DNA of 64,000 nucleotides from Desarmillaria ectypa (lineage: Eukaryota > Basidiomycota > Agaricomycetes > Agaricales > Physalacriaceae): assembly GCA_030407005.1 (NCBI GenBank), contig JAUDYN010000007.1, positions 744,001 to 808,000 of the forward strand, read 5' to 3'. This document shows positions 26,364-37,900 of the stretch, piece after piece; the first letter of the stretch is position 1; every line of letters starts with the position of its first letter. Below the pieces are notes generated by a model, which saw only the letters and a program-made list of their open reading frames with translations, ran no database searches and was not told where the DNA came from. Position numbers and translations under genes: made by a program.

Positions 26364-29321
26364 CTACATAAAATCTATCGCCCTCTTCCTTCCCCTCGCA
26401 GGCACGTAACTAATATCAACTGCCACGTTCGAGTCGTCATCCTTTGGCGGATGATATTCCATACCCCTCACCACCTCCGGCGCCGGCTTCTCGACCCACA
26501 TAACGTTGATGTCATCCTCACCTTTCACTCTCTCCTTATTCTTGTCCTTCCGTTTCTTCTTCCTAGCAGGCAGAGGAACATCAACACTACCCATATCCTC
26601 CTCCATCGCAAAAGAAACTAGAACAGATTTCTTCTCTTTTTCTTTCTTTTTCTTCTTTTTCTCCTTGGACTTCTCTTTATCCTTCTCCTTGCCCTCCCGT
26701 GGTATGAACGTCGGCTTGAACGTGCTCATATCCACCGGCCCAGAAACTTGATTCGGGACTGGATCCTTTGATGCTGGTGTTGGTGTTGGTGTCAAGTCCT
26801 TTGAAGCCTCGACTGTAGCCTCAGTCTCTTCATCCTTCTTCTCATCCTTCTTCTCATCCTTCTCGTCATCACTATCTTCATCATCACTAGCGAAAATGGC
26901 TTTGAAAACATCCATCGAAGGTCGCTCATACGTGAGCGTATCTTTCCCCTGGCTCTCATCTTCTCCTAATCCAATATTTGAGAAATCCCTCCGGTCCGGC
27001 ATTGGTGGAACCGCCGGCGTGGCGAAGAATGATGCGTCGGGTGCAGGCTCCTCAAACGTCGGTGCTTCTGCCGGTTCTTCCGGCTGCGGATTGGGATCCT
27101 TCACTCCAAACCGTTTACAGAGAAGTCTTGCCGGCTGCCACGGCTTCGTTTCTCTCGTCATAGGGCCGTACATCCCCATCCGCGCAGCGTGCACTTTGGG
27201 ACTGACGTTTTGCTCTTGTATCTTTCGATCTTCCTCCTCCTTCTCAGCGATTTCCTCCGCTGAAGGAGTATGCAAACCTTCATGAATCTTCGGACCGTGA
27301 TCGATGACTGTGGCACTAGTAAAGCGGCCTGCCATGGCGCCGGAGACGGGTTTGAAGATCTGGGCAGATTTGGAGTAATCTTGGAGTTCCTTGTTAAACT
27401 CGTCCATGCGTTGATTAGGGAGGGGCTTGAGCGAGAAAGGATGCGCTGCAGGGTCTGCCTGAGACTGTATATACGATGTGTATCGGGCTTGCTTAGCTGG
27501 GTCGGAAGTAAAAGGTTGGAAGCCACGGAGAGCAGCGGTGGCTATATGAGGTTCCAAGTGCGGTATGGTAAGTGTTGCAGGTGCAGCCGGCGTTGGTCCT
27601 GTTGGTACCCCGCCGGAGGCAATGTTCTTGAGCCGTTCCCGATCTTTTTTTGACATGAAATCGAAGACAGACCGAGGCGCAGAAGGAAGTGGAGTTTCCC
27701 CCAGCATCCCACCGCGCTACATTTCTTTAAGGAACACTGGATAGATGAAAAAAGTGGGCAACACACCTCGTCAGCGGAAGGTCCAGATGTTCTCCATTCC
27801 TGATGAGGCAGAGCTGAGCTTGCTTGCTTTATATTCTCTTTCTCTGGTCCTTGCGCCCAGATTCGTTGGGGGTTAGGCTTCCATCCTTTGGGAACTTCTG
27901 GAAGAGGATACCTGGACAGGGTATCAGCTTGGAGATTACTGTCAGCTATTGTTTTGACTGACCACCGGTCCTCCAACACAGGTTTGTCCGACGCTACAAA
28001 GCCAGCGAGGATCGGTCTACCGTCATTAAAAGTTCCTGGCGTTGACCTCTTGAAAAGATAAGCTGAAATAAAGAACCGCTTCGACTTGAAGGTCTTACAA
28101 CGCTCGATGTTTTGCCTCTTGCGGAACTCCCACCGATAGCTATCCTATCCTCATTTTGGCCGTCTGCGATGTCATACGCGACACGATTCCGCAGGGTAGA
28201 AGCGCCGTCATAAACATCCAAGTCGTCCTCGTCAGCTTCATTCAAGGCACCCAGACCAAAGCCAGCTGCGGATAACTCAAAAGGTTGTCAAAGTAGTTCA
28301 ACGGGGCCGACGCACCGGATAGGTTAGGTCCTGACGATGACTTTCCACTATTAACACCGAGGCTCTCATTCAGACTCATACCGGGACGATAGCCCAAGCC
28401 GTGAAAATTATCCTTACGGTCAAACCTGATGACGGGTGTATCCCGTGGAGCGTATGTGTGCTTGTTAGCCTCCTCATCATCGTCAGCTACTTTGATGTCG
28501 TCGCTACTCAAAGTTTGGCCGGTGTACGCTTGCAGATCTTGTAGTTTTCGCTGCTTCAGACTGATGCGAGGGCCGATGCCAGTACTCATACGCCATCCCA
28601 TCTTCTTGAGTATTCGAGCACCCACCGAGTCTTTTGGAGCAGGGAGCATTGATGCCTCAAGGGTACGGGCTATAGAGCTGCAAAAACTTAGAAATGGTCG
28701 GTGATTGAAAGGATAAGACGTACTCGTCCTCGACATCAGCATTCTCTCTTCTCTGTTTCTCTGCTTGCGTTCCACCCATAAAGTCCATCTCATCCGTGGT
28801 GTCAACAAGGTGGCGACTGTCTTTAAGTTCTTGAAGGTCCTCCTCGTCCATGAAATCTTCAGGGCGAGCTGCTTTCTGCTTGGCGCGGCCATTCCGAGAC
28901 GAGACAAATGTAGACGGCACCCATCCTAGTCTAACATGAGAGATAATACACTGATTTTGGCATGAATCCAAACCTTCTTTAGAGCCGACAGTATTGAAGT
29001 AGCCTGCAGAGAAACCACCCGTAAAGGCGCCGTGTAAGCGTCTCCGACCCTTTTCATCTCGGACCTATCCAGCACATAAGGAAACGAAAGATATAAGATT
29101 TTCTTGACATACATCTTGCTTCCAAATAGGTACGAACTCTCCGCTGTCCTTTGACTTTTCTAGTGGTGGTAATGGTGTCCCAATCTAAAGCAATGCTTGG
29201 TCGGAGTCCCAAGAGGCATAGGTGACAGAGCACCCACAAGACAAAATGTTTCATTGGCTTTAGTACTGGACGTGTCGACCCCAAGGTCGCCTAGTTTACG
29301 CTTCAGTCGACCAATACTCAT
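26364..29321 (-). CDS. GPATCH1: G-patch domain protein, GPATCH1-like
   Basis: The ATG at 29321 gives [19 protein letters not shown], the conserved start of this family. Next come [19 protein letters not shown] and [14 protein letters not shown] (near 29000-29180). The G-patch is at 28530-28620 ([18 protein letters not shown]), and [15 protein letters not shown] follows at 28370. The large last exon (26364-27707) contains [19 protein letters not shown], a [22 protein letters not shown] block, and acidic/Lys repeats ([24 protein letters not shown]). GPATCH1 associates with spliceosome catalytic-step complexes; G-patches recruit DEAH helicases. The role here is by homology. It is convergent with MAK11, with only 23 bp between stop codons, so the 3' UTRs must overlap. 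Confidence 0.87.
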
Positions 29322-30151
29322 GACCGGTTCCCAGTGGTGGTGGATGTTGGTAGTGGGAAAGTAAGCTGTGCGGCTGGTGTGTCTTTGTGTGTTGGTATCG
29401 GCCTGAAACAAATAGGGACCCATTTACTCCCATACCACGATGAGGTCAAATGAAGCCACTATGAGGCCATAAGGCCCCTCATCCGGCGAAATTTTCGCGA
29501 TGAAATTCTTCAGTTTGGCGGGTCTGCAGGTCCGCTCGATCCAGCGAAGGGCATAATTTTGAATTTACACCACGCAGAATATTCAAAAAAATTGGTGATA
29601 GATAGTATTCTTGCTACTTTTCGTATCGTAAAGGGGACTAAGCTAGTCTGCACTAGACCACTTAGACGATGCTGGACTGTGCTGGACGCGGAAACATGGG
29701 GACTGGAGGTGACTTGTAATCCTCAAAATTTTAAGAAACTAAGTGATGAGGCTTTCATGTTACCTTTCGGTCTTAGTCTGGCTCCTGTATGGCAACATAG
29801 TCCGCACCATCGGTACCGGTCGAGGCTACCCTCAGCCTGTGTAATTATAACAAGGTTCCCGTCACCATGGTTAGATGGCCCGTGGGTCTGTAATCCAATT
29901 TCTGTATTCTTGCGTATAAGTACAACATTCATACGTGCCCTAGACCATTATCATCACCATTCGTAGGCATCCTGACACAATCTCCATCGGGCGTATCAGA
30001 AACCATCAGCTTTTTTCAAATCTCTTGACGTGGAAGCATATGGTTTCCAGGATGATACTTAGATCCGAGCATATATCGTATAAAGGTCTGGTCGCCGCGA
30101 AGCGGGTTTCTTCAAAACGTTCTCCTACGCGTCTCAGCTCACCGTTTCTCC
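29322..30151. promoter_or_regulatory. Divergent intergenic region, GPATCH1 / amino-acid permease
   Basis: These 830 bp separate two opposing start codons. Apart from the two promoters I see no gene; a 135-codon plus frame (29559-29966) has no motif. The permease side contains a pyrimidine-rich run just before its ATG. Confidence 0.5.
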
Positions 30152-32907
30152 ATGAACGATATTGAGAAACAAGATAGCGCCAACACCAAAGCTGACAGCG
30201 CTGAGGTGCGAACACCTGACGACATCGTTGCCCCCAATGCCAAAATTCAGCTCTACAACGACGACTCAGATCCCCTCAAGCGACAATTGAAACAGCGACA
30301 TGTACAGATGTGAGATGTATTTTGGTCTCTGAATTGTATTTGTTGTCCAACTTTATTTTTAGGATCGCCGTAAGTCCACTTATCGATGATCATGTCCCTT
30401 GACCCAAGGGGACTCTCGAACCGTGTATCAGATTGCCGGTACTATCGGTACTGGGCTTTTCCTCGGATCCGGTGAAGCTCTCCGTGTTGCAGGACCTCTT
30501 GGTGCACTCATCGCGTACACGTTGGTTGGAACGGTGGCATATTCGTGCGCATGATCCAAATTTAAGAATAATATATTCTGTTCAGCACGTCCTATTATCT
30601 AGTTCCTTGTGCTCAGTCGGAGAGATGGCTACCTTTGCACCAATATCTGGAACTTTCCCACACTTTGGTGAGTCTCCCACAGCTTGATGTACCCTTTTAT
30701 TGAGACGCTACGCGAAAGCGGCACGCTGGGTCGACCCGGCCTTCGGTTTTGCGGTCGGATGGGTAGCTTGAACCGACTGATTTATGATTTATGACTGATG
30801 GTTAACCTGGTATTAGAACTATTTTTATGGACAGGCGTGAGTGCCTTTCAGCCGTTCTTGCAACGTCCTTGACGCTGACAAGAGTAATCTGTTTCTACAC
30901 AGTATCTCCGTTCCAGTGGAAGTCGCTGCCGCTGTTATCCTTCTCAGCTTCTGGGACGAAAATGTAAGTGAACGAACTAGGCTAAAAGCTGTGAACTACG
31001 TAACAACGATATACGCTCGACACTACAGACCAGTCATGCCGCCATTTACACAGCAGTCATATGTGTACTCATGTGCGCTATCAATATTTTTGGTGTGAGG
31101 TGAGTACTTCTGCGTCAAAAATTAGTCACAAAATTTGAAGACATCTGCCAGGTACTTTGGAGAAGGTATGTTGACGTCCTCTCTTATAATCTGCCTCGTA
31201 TTTACCGAGCCGCGTAGCCGAATTCTTCTTCGCCCTCATCAAGCGTGAGTGGAGCACCTCCTTGTGTCGCAATGTGGTATTCACTACCTTCACGTAGTCT
31301 CAACCATTATCGGCCTTCTACTAGCTGGTTTGGTAATAGATCTCGGCGGAGGACCCAACCATGACCGAATTGGCTTTAGGGTAAGTACACCTCCGAAATG
31401 AGCATTAACCCAAATGCCTGACTTTCTGTAGTACTGGAAACACCCTGGAGCACTTGGCCGAGCCGGCTTAGTATCTAATATCAATACAGACCGCTTCCTA
31501 GCAATTATGTCTGTCATCGTCCAAGCTGCCTTCTCGTTCACAAGCATGGAGCTAGTCGCAATGTATAACAAAATGCACTATTTTGTCTCGTTTTATGTAC
31601 CGCTTATTCTTTGATCGTTTTTAGTGCCGCTTCCGAGACAGAGAGTCCTCGTCGTAATATAGGCAAAGCTGTTAACCGAGTCGTTTATCGAATCGTCGTG
31701 TTCTACGTACGTTTCCTTAGTGATCTTGTATCCTATCCTTGACTAATGTCATGAAGATACTGGGCATACTTATGATCGGCATGCTTGTTTCCTACGATGA
31801 CGACGCCTTGTTGAATGGTAAGTAACCTGATCATTCCCAAGGCATGCTTATCATGTCCCACTACTTGTTCCTCAGCATCCGGAAACGCCGCCCAGTCACC
31901 GTTCGTCATTGCTTTTAACCGCGCTGGTGTCAAAAGTACGTTCGTTAGGTCAGTGTGAGACACAGTTCACTTCATTATCGTTAGTTCTTCCTCACATTAT
32001 CAACGCCGCCGTGTTCACGAGCGCCTTCTCTGCCGGAAATAGCTATTTATTCTGTGGCTCACGTATTCTATACGGTCTCGCCCTCCGCGGACAAGGGCCT
32101 CGTTTCTTGACGTATTGTACGAAAAATGGCCTACCGCTCACTGCTGTTCTTGTTACGGTGTGTGCTCGCTTTCTTCCTGTCGTTTGGATATAGTTGACAT
32201 GAAAATGATAATACTAGTGCTGCTTCTCATTATTATCCTTCATGACTGTTAGTAACGGAGCGGAGCAAGTTTTCTAGTATGTGTTTCATGCTAATTGAGC
32301 ATTTTCTTCTCACATGAATTTATGTAGCTGGTTGCAGAACCTTACGGCTACTGGAGGTTTCATCGGTTGGTTCTGTATTAATTTGACTTATGTGTACTTC
32401 CGTAGGCTGCCCTGCTTCTCTGGACTTCATTTCACGAGCTGACGCTTCACAGGTCGAGGCATGCTGGCCCAAGGTTTTGATCTCAAAGCGAACGTCTATA
32501 ACCACTCTTGGCAACCTTACCTCGCATGGTGGGGCATCTTTTGGACGATCTTCTTCACCCTCGTCAACGGATACGCAGTGTTTTTCAGTTTTAATATATC
32601 TGATTTCTTAGTTGCATGTACGTGCCGTCCTTTTTGCTAAAATAACTTACTGACAGTGCCTGTCAGATATCAATCTGCCTATTTTTGCCTCTCTATACTT
32701 CGGTTATAAATTTATAATGCGCACGAGCGTCTGGAAACCGGAAGACATGGACTTGGTGACTGTGAGTGCACATGGATGGTTCCTGTCAAGTAGACTCCTA
32801 CTAACGCTAACGCTGTTACTCAGGGCATCCCGAGCATTGAGGAGACAGAGAAGCCAGAGGTACCACCACGCACTTTGCTAGAAAAGATAGCTGCGACGCT
32901 CTTTTAA
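30152..32907 (+). CDS. Amino-acid permease (APC superfamily, fungal AAP/YAT type)
   Basis: The cytosolic N-terminus MNDIEKQDSANTKADS leads to LKQRHVQM. A 7-nt exon (30363-30369) then completes IAIAGTIGTGLFLGSG, the first membrane segment signature. Other diagnostic pieces are SLCSVGEMATFAPISGTFPH, WVDPAFGFAVGWNYFYGQ, DLGGGPNHDRIGFRYWKHPG, AFSFTSMELVAIAASETES, SAGNSYLFCGSRILYGLALR and the terminal WKPEDMDLVTGIPSIEE. I count about 17 exons, several very short (7, 14 and 20 nt). The number of hydrophobic segments fits the usual 12. The stop is at 32905-32907. It imports amino acids across the plasma membrane; specificity cannot be read from sequence. No break was found, so the gene is probably functional. 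Confidence 0.9.
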
Positions 32908-32962
32908 GATTAAAGCCAAGGGTTAGGGATTACTGAGTTTACTTTCTATAGATAGTAAAGAT

Positions 32963-34636
32963 CTAAAGTCTTCGGAACTTGCCCTGCATCCAGACGCGGT
33001 ACATCTTGATCTGACGCTTTCGGTTGACGATCAGCCGCCTATCAACCCCGAGTTGCTCGACAGCGAAAAGGGGAGGCAAAGAGCGCGATGTGAGTAAGCT
33101 AGGGTGTATCGCCATTGTCTGTATGTCTTGAGGTGTATCCGCCGTTGCGAGTGGTTCGACATCGGATGGGGCATCCACATCTCTTTCGGGCCCGGGGGGA
33201 CCGTCTTCATCTTCAATAGTGGTATTGACTTTATGTGCTTTGCTTTCTGACATTCTGGAGCCAGTGAACAAAAGGGATAATTCGTCTAGTTGACGAGAAT
33301 GTTAGAAGGCGAGACAGAGCTTAATCAATGTAGTACCAAGTTCGAAGAAGTATACGCGTGTTTTATCGCCTCGAATATAGAAGTTATCATCGAGTAAACG
33401 ACCACCTTTGAATCGCAGTTGTGTCAAGTCGTGGCGACCATAATCGCGGAACATGACAAGACCACCGGGTTTGAGCATCTAGAGCATATTAGACTGGGCC
33501 GCAGCATAAAGTACTACAAGAACTGGACAGCCTACTGACCTAAAAAGTACCGAGTAAATGCAAGGCAGCTAGTCAAATTAGATCAATGCGCTACCTCGAC
33601 GACCGATCCAAAGAATTCGTGAGGATACTAACTATAACCTTGTCATTTACTCAGTACTTTTTAGGCCTAGTCAGCCGTCCTTTCCGAAGGAAGGTAGACA
33701 TACCGTATGCGTGTTTTTCAGAGCATTATGCCATTCATCCGGATGTAGAGCGCTGAGAACGAAGACCATTATCGCAATGTCCACGCTCCCGGGCTCTATT
33801 CCTTCGGGAAGTTTATCAGAGGATAGGTCCCAGGGTGCTGCATGTATGGAGCCCACGGGAGGGGATTCATACAGAGGATTTGACTAGAAGCTGGTGGCTT
33901 AGAACATGCATCATTGCTGGGTGCAAGTAGTGATAAATTTACCTGCACGAGTTTGACGGCATGATGGGCGTAGTCAAAGGCGAAAAGCGAAAGGTCGGGA
34001 TTTTGATTTGAGGCTAGGAGGGGGAACACAGAGTTTCCAGCACCACATCCAATTTCGACGATAGTCTTAGCACCAGCCTTCATCCTCTCAGGCAAGGTCG
34101 AGCAAAAGCAAGAAAAACGCAAAGATCACCTTTGCTAGCGTAGCCTCTACCAGCTCAGGAAATTCATTATGTAGCCTGTGAAATAGTCAAGTTTAGCGAA
34201 ATACAGCAGAGTAAGCCTCGCACCATTTTCTATCGCGGAAGAAATTGCTTGAATTGGCCTTGTAAAAATTATCCCTGATCATGTCGGGTGACGGATTGAT
34301 TTTTTTAATAAATAAAAAAACATACCAGAACTTTGCAGGCTTGTCATTATACTTGCGCTTATCATCCCCCGGGACTGGAGCAGAGCGTTGCTTTATTAGC
34401 GAAGCGGCGATGATCTCGTCCTGGTCATCGGGAGGGGGGACATGGTCCCAAGCATTCTGAGTCCAGACCTCGGCCTCATCTGTCAAGAACCTGTCTAAAG
34501 ACTGAGCATTTTCATTGTCAGGGATAACGACAGTATACCTGGAGCCAAAGGGGGGGTTTTCTTCTGTCACGTCGTGTACAGAAGACGTGCACTTCAGATT
34601 GTTTCGTCCATCATTCAAATTTGTCTGATCCTCCAT
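32963..34636 (-). CDS. TRM140: tRNA N3-methylcytidine methyltransferase (Trm140/METTL2 family)
   Basis: From ATG 34636 ([16 protein letters not shown]) the protein reads [19 protein letters not shown], then [17 protein letters not shown], the family hallmark. Motif I for S-adenosylmethionine is [19 protein letters not shown] near 34020-34070. Then come [20 protein letters not shown] (33735-33795) and [20 protein letters not shown] with the [20 protein letters not shown] region (33350-33480). After a last intron the text is [20 protein letters not shown] and a C-terminus with [19 protein letters not shown]. The enzyme makes m3C32 in some threonine and serine tRNAs in yeast. Unlike budding-yeast Abp140 there is no upstream actin-binding frame. 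It is convergent with the permease (55 bp between stops). Confidence 0.9.
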
Positions 34637-34984
34637 TGCTGCTCTGCGATTAGAATATTTTCGTTTTTGCGCTCGGGTCGTCCTATAGTCGAATGGACGG
34701 TGCTCGCGTTTTGGCCTTCAGGTGGCGGAGGACGATGAGAACGTCGAAGTGGGTGTCCAAGGGCAACTTCCTTCTTTAGTAGAGACCCTTCTATTCCTGC
34801 CAGTCTCGCTTTCTCCTCGTTACCTTCATCGTTGCGCTGCATCGCCACCCTCGCTGCTCTCCCATAGGTCAGGACACCATCGTATACTCTTCTTGTACAC
34901 TACAGCAGCGAGGTGGTCTTAGTCACGCAAGCAAGCCCTCTATAAGCTTCGAGTTTCGCAAGCGCCTGTCCCCCGGGCATAGTA
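34637..34984. promoter_or_regulatory. Divergent promoter, TRM140 / Rho GEF
   Basis: The 348 bp between opposing ATGs holds both promoters. Short frames on both strands here are not supported by any motif. The part just upstream of 34985 is mixed in composition with no obvious TATA box. Confidence 0.5.
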
Positions 34985-37900
34985 ATGACCCGACTTTCCG
35001 ATGACGACCTTTCAGATCCTAACGATGAAGACCTTAATACGCTTTTCGACAGGGTATGGGCGGGATATTCACTCGATACGAGCACGAAAGTAGATGCTAA
35101 TGGCAGTAAAGTAAATGGGAACAAATGTTCTCTGAATAGTGCGCATATATTCAGTCCATGTGCGCATCTTCTTGACCATGCATTCTCCAGATGATCTGTC
35201 GGAGCTATCGCCAGCGACGTCGCCATCGAAGACGGTGGCAGCGAGGCCCCCGGCGAGAGTCCGGCCATTACCTCCAACACCCGGCTCTTCTACCACCACT
35301 TCGCCCGTCTCGCAGGATCTTGGCATTCGGCAGACTAGCTTTGACGGTTACGTGTCGTCAGCGGATTCGACGAGCCGACAACTACCTCCACCGCCAGGGT
35401 CCTCTATTCACACATCCAACACTCCCTCCGTAGCACCTTCGTTCCACCTCGATGGCCCCATTGCGGACTATCTACCACCTTCCAACGGCGCCCACATTTA
35501 CGGCTCTACCACCAGTCCACAGGGTTCCATAAGGCCGGCTGTTCCAGGTTCGCACTCGGTCCCAGCTCATACTTATGTTGAGTCTCCAACTTCTATCCAC
35601 GACCATAAAGATACGCCGGAATACGGTTCTCCGACTTCTCCCTTTTCCGCGGCTGGATTCAGGCAAGGCAGTACGTACTCGACAAGTCCGCCGGAGCCTT
35701 GGCTTTCTCCTGGTGCACCATCTCCCTGTCAGTTCACTTGTCCCGAGTTCCAAGCTCAGAGCTCATTTATATCGCAGATGATGGATATGTGGATGGCTCT
35801 CTACCTGGATCGTCGGGCTACATAAATTCCCATTCCCCTGCCGCTCTCGTAGACGTTGGCCTTGCTCGAGGCGATTCAACGGGATCCCACGCAGAGTCTG
35901 ATCATTATTTCACGTTTGGTGGGTCAAGCGCAAGCGTTGCAGGACCAAGCACCTTCACTCGGAAACCCACCGACCTTCTCCAAGCGATCTCGACGTATGA
36001 GGGGGATAAGGCGTCACAGCTCGAGCTGCAACCAGAGGCAGAGGAAGAGGATCAGTACTGGGAGGATGAAGAAGAGGACGAGAACCTTTTCGTGAACTTC
36101 TCCCTCTTGTCCCATATTGCTGTCCAGCTACGTGATAAAGTGCCCCGAGGGACTCACGTAAAGGGAAGTATCCCTTATCCGCGCGCATTCACCGGAAAAG
36201 ATATTGTGGTATGTGCTCAGCTTTACGCTTCAATGCCATCTAAGCCCTATCTCAGTCTACGATACAATCACAAATACAACGGGAGTTGGCTATCAATCAC
36301 GGCTTCTCAACAAACGACCGGCGGGCTGCGCTTCAAGTCGCTCGAAGTCTGCAAAGTCAACTATTTTTCTATGAAGTTGAGTGGGGAGGCCAGGTACTGC
36401 AGGACGGTGTGGAGGATGTGTACATGTTTCTGGACGACCTTCCTGGGGCATCGGATGAACCTCCAGAGAGGGCAGAACTTCCAACAGGTGTTGTCACTGT
36501 TCTGACAAAGTGCTATTCTCCGGGATGTGATGAAGGCGCGGTTTGCTACTCTCCTCGATGTCCACGCAAGGTCAGATTGTATTTCGTTTTTGTGTATGAG
36601 TTGCTTAGCTGCGTTATTTAGGGCGATTCGGTCGTTGGCCCTTCGGCTGGACCTGAAACTACTACCGTGGCAACTAGGCAGGAATGGATTAACACGGTGC
36701 CGCGAGAAGTTTTAGTCTCACTACCTGAGAGTGAGATTAGCCGGCAAACGTAAGGAGGCAATCATACTGTCTTTGCTCATTAACTTTTTTCCCCCAAGCA
36801 TAATCCACAAACTCATTGATAAGGAAGAGCAATATATCCAAGACTTGAATCTTGTCGAATCTGTCTTCATTCGACCTCTGCGCAATGCTAATCCCGCCGT
36901 TATCCCTTCTTCCGAGTTGGACGACTTCATCGACGAAGTCTTTGGCAACATCCTAGATCTTCGGGAATGCAATCGCAGACTTCTAGAGGTCATGTACGTA
37001 CGGCAGCGTGAACAATTCCCAGTCATACAGCGCATCGGGGACGTCTTTTTGGATGCTGCTACCGAGTTTCGTTGGGCGTACCCCGTCTACATCGGACACC
37101 ATCCTCTAGCCGAGAAAAGGCTGAAAGAGGAGACAGAAAATAATTCCGAATTTCGACTTTTCATTGAGGTAAGATATCCCGCTGGCTGAATTGCACTCTC
37201 CTCATTTACTCCGATAACACGTCAGCAATGCGCTCGTGACATCGTGCGGCCTGGAGAGTCCATGCGTTTGGATTTGAAGCTTTTCCTTAATCGTCCTTCA
37301 GAACATTTGCAAAAATATCCAGTACTATTGGAGGCCATTTACAATGAGACTGCGCACGGCAATCCCGATGGTGACTTCTTGTTGGAGGCCATAGATGCCA
37401 TCAAAAATCTGCAGTCGGTTGCTCAGCTGCGCACATTCCAGTCGGCAATGGGTAGAGGTGCTCCCGGCAAGTGGGAATGGCATGATCTCGTCTCAAATGA
37501 CCTCCGACAGAGCTTGACTAAAGATGAATGCAAGCGACAGTCGTGCGTTTACATACTGTCATTATGGGTCTGCGCCACTGATGACGATAACGTCCAGGAT
37601 TATATTTGAGCTCATCAAAGGTGAGATGGCATACGTCAAAGATTTGGAAAATATCGATGTGGTTGGTACCCTAGATTTGTCCCGAGATGCCATGAAACTG
37701 ATTGATATCTCTGCGGCAGATGTACATTCGGCCATTGCGTGCTGCTGACCCGCCTATCGTTCCTCGAGAGGCACTTGAGAAGTTCATAACCGACGTATTC
37801 CACAATTTTGCTGAGTTGCATGCTCACCATCGACGGTTGGTAGAAAAATTTCATGAGATCCAGCGAGAGGAGCATCCAGTTATTCGAACGATCACTGCAG

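Noticed and set aside
34700..34922. Possible upstream frame that could extend the TRM140 gene with an actin-binding part, as in yeast Abp140
   Set aside because: No actin-binding sequence is seen, and the ATG at 34636 gives a family-like N-terminus.
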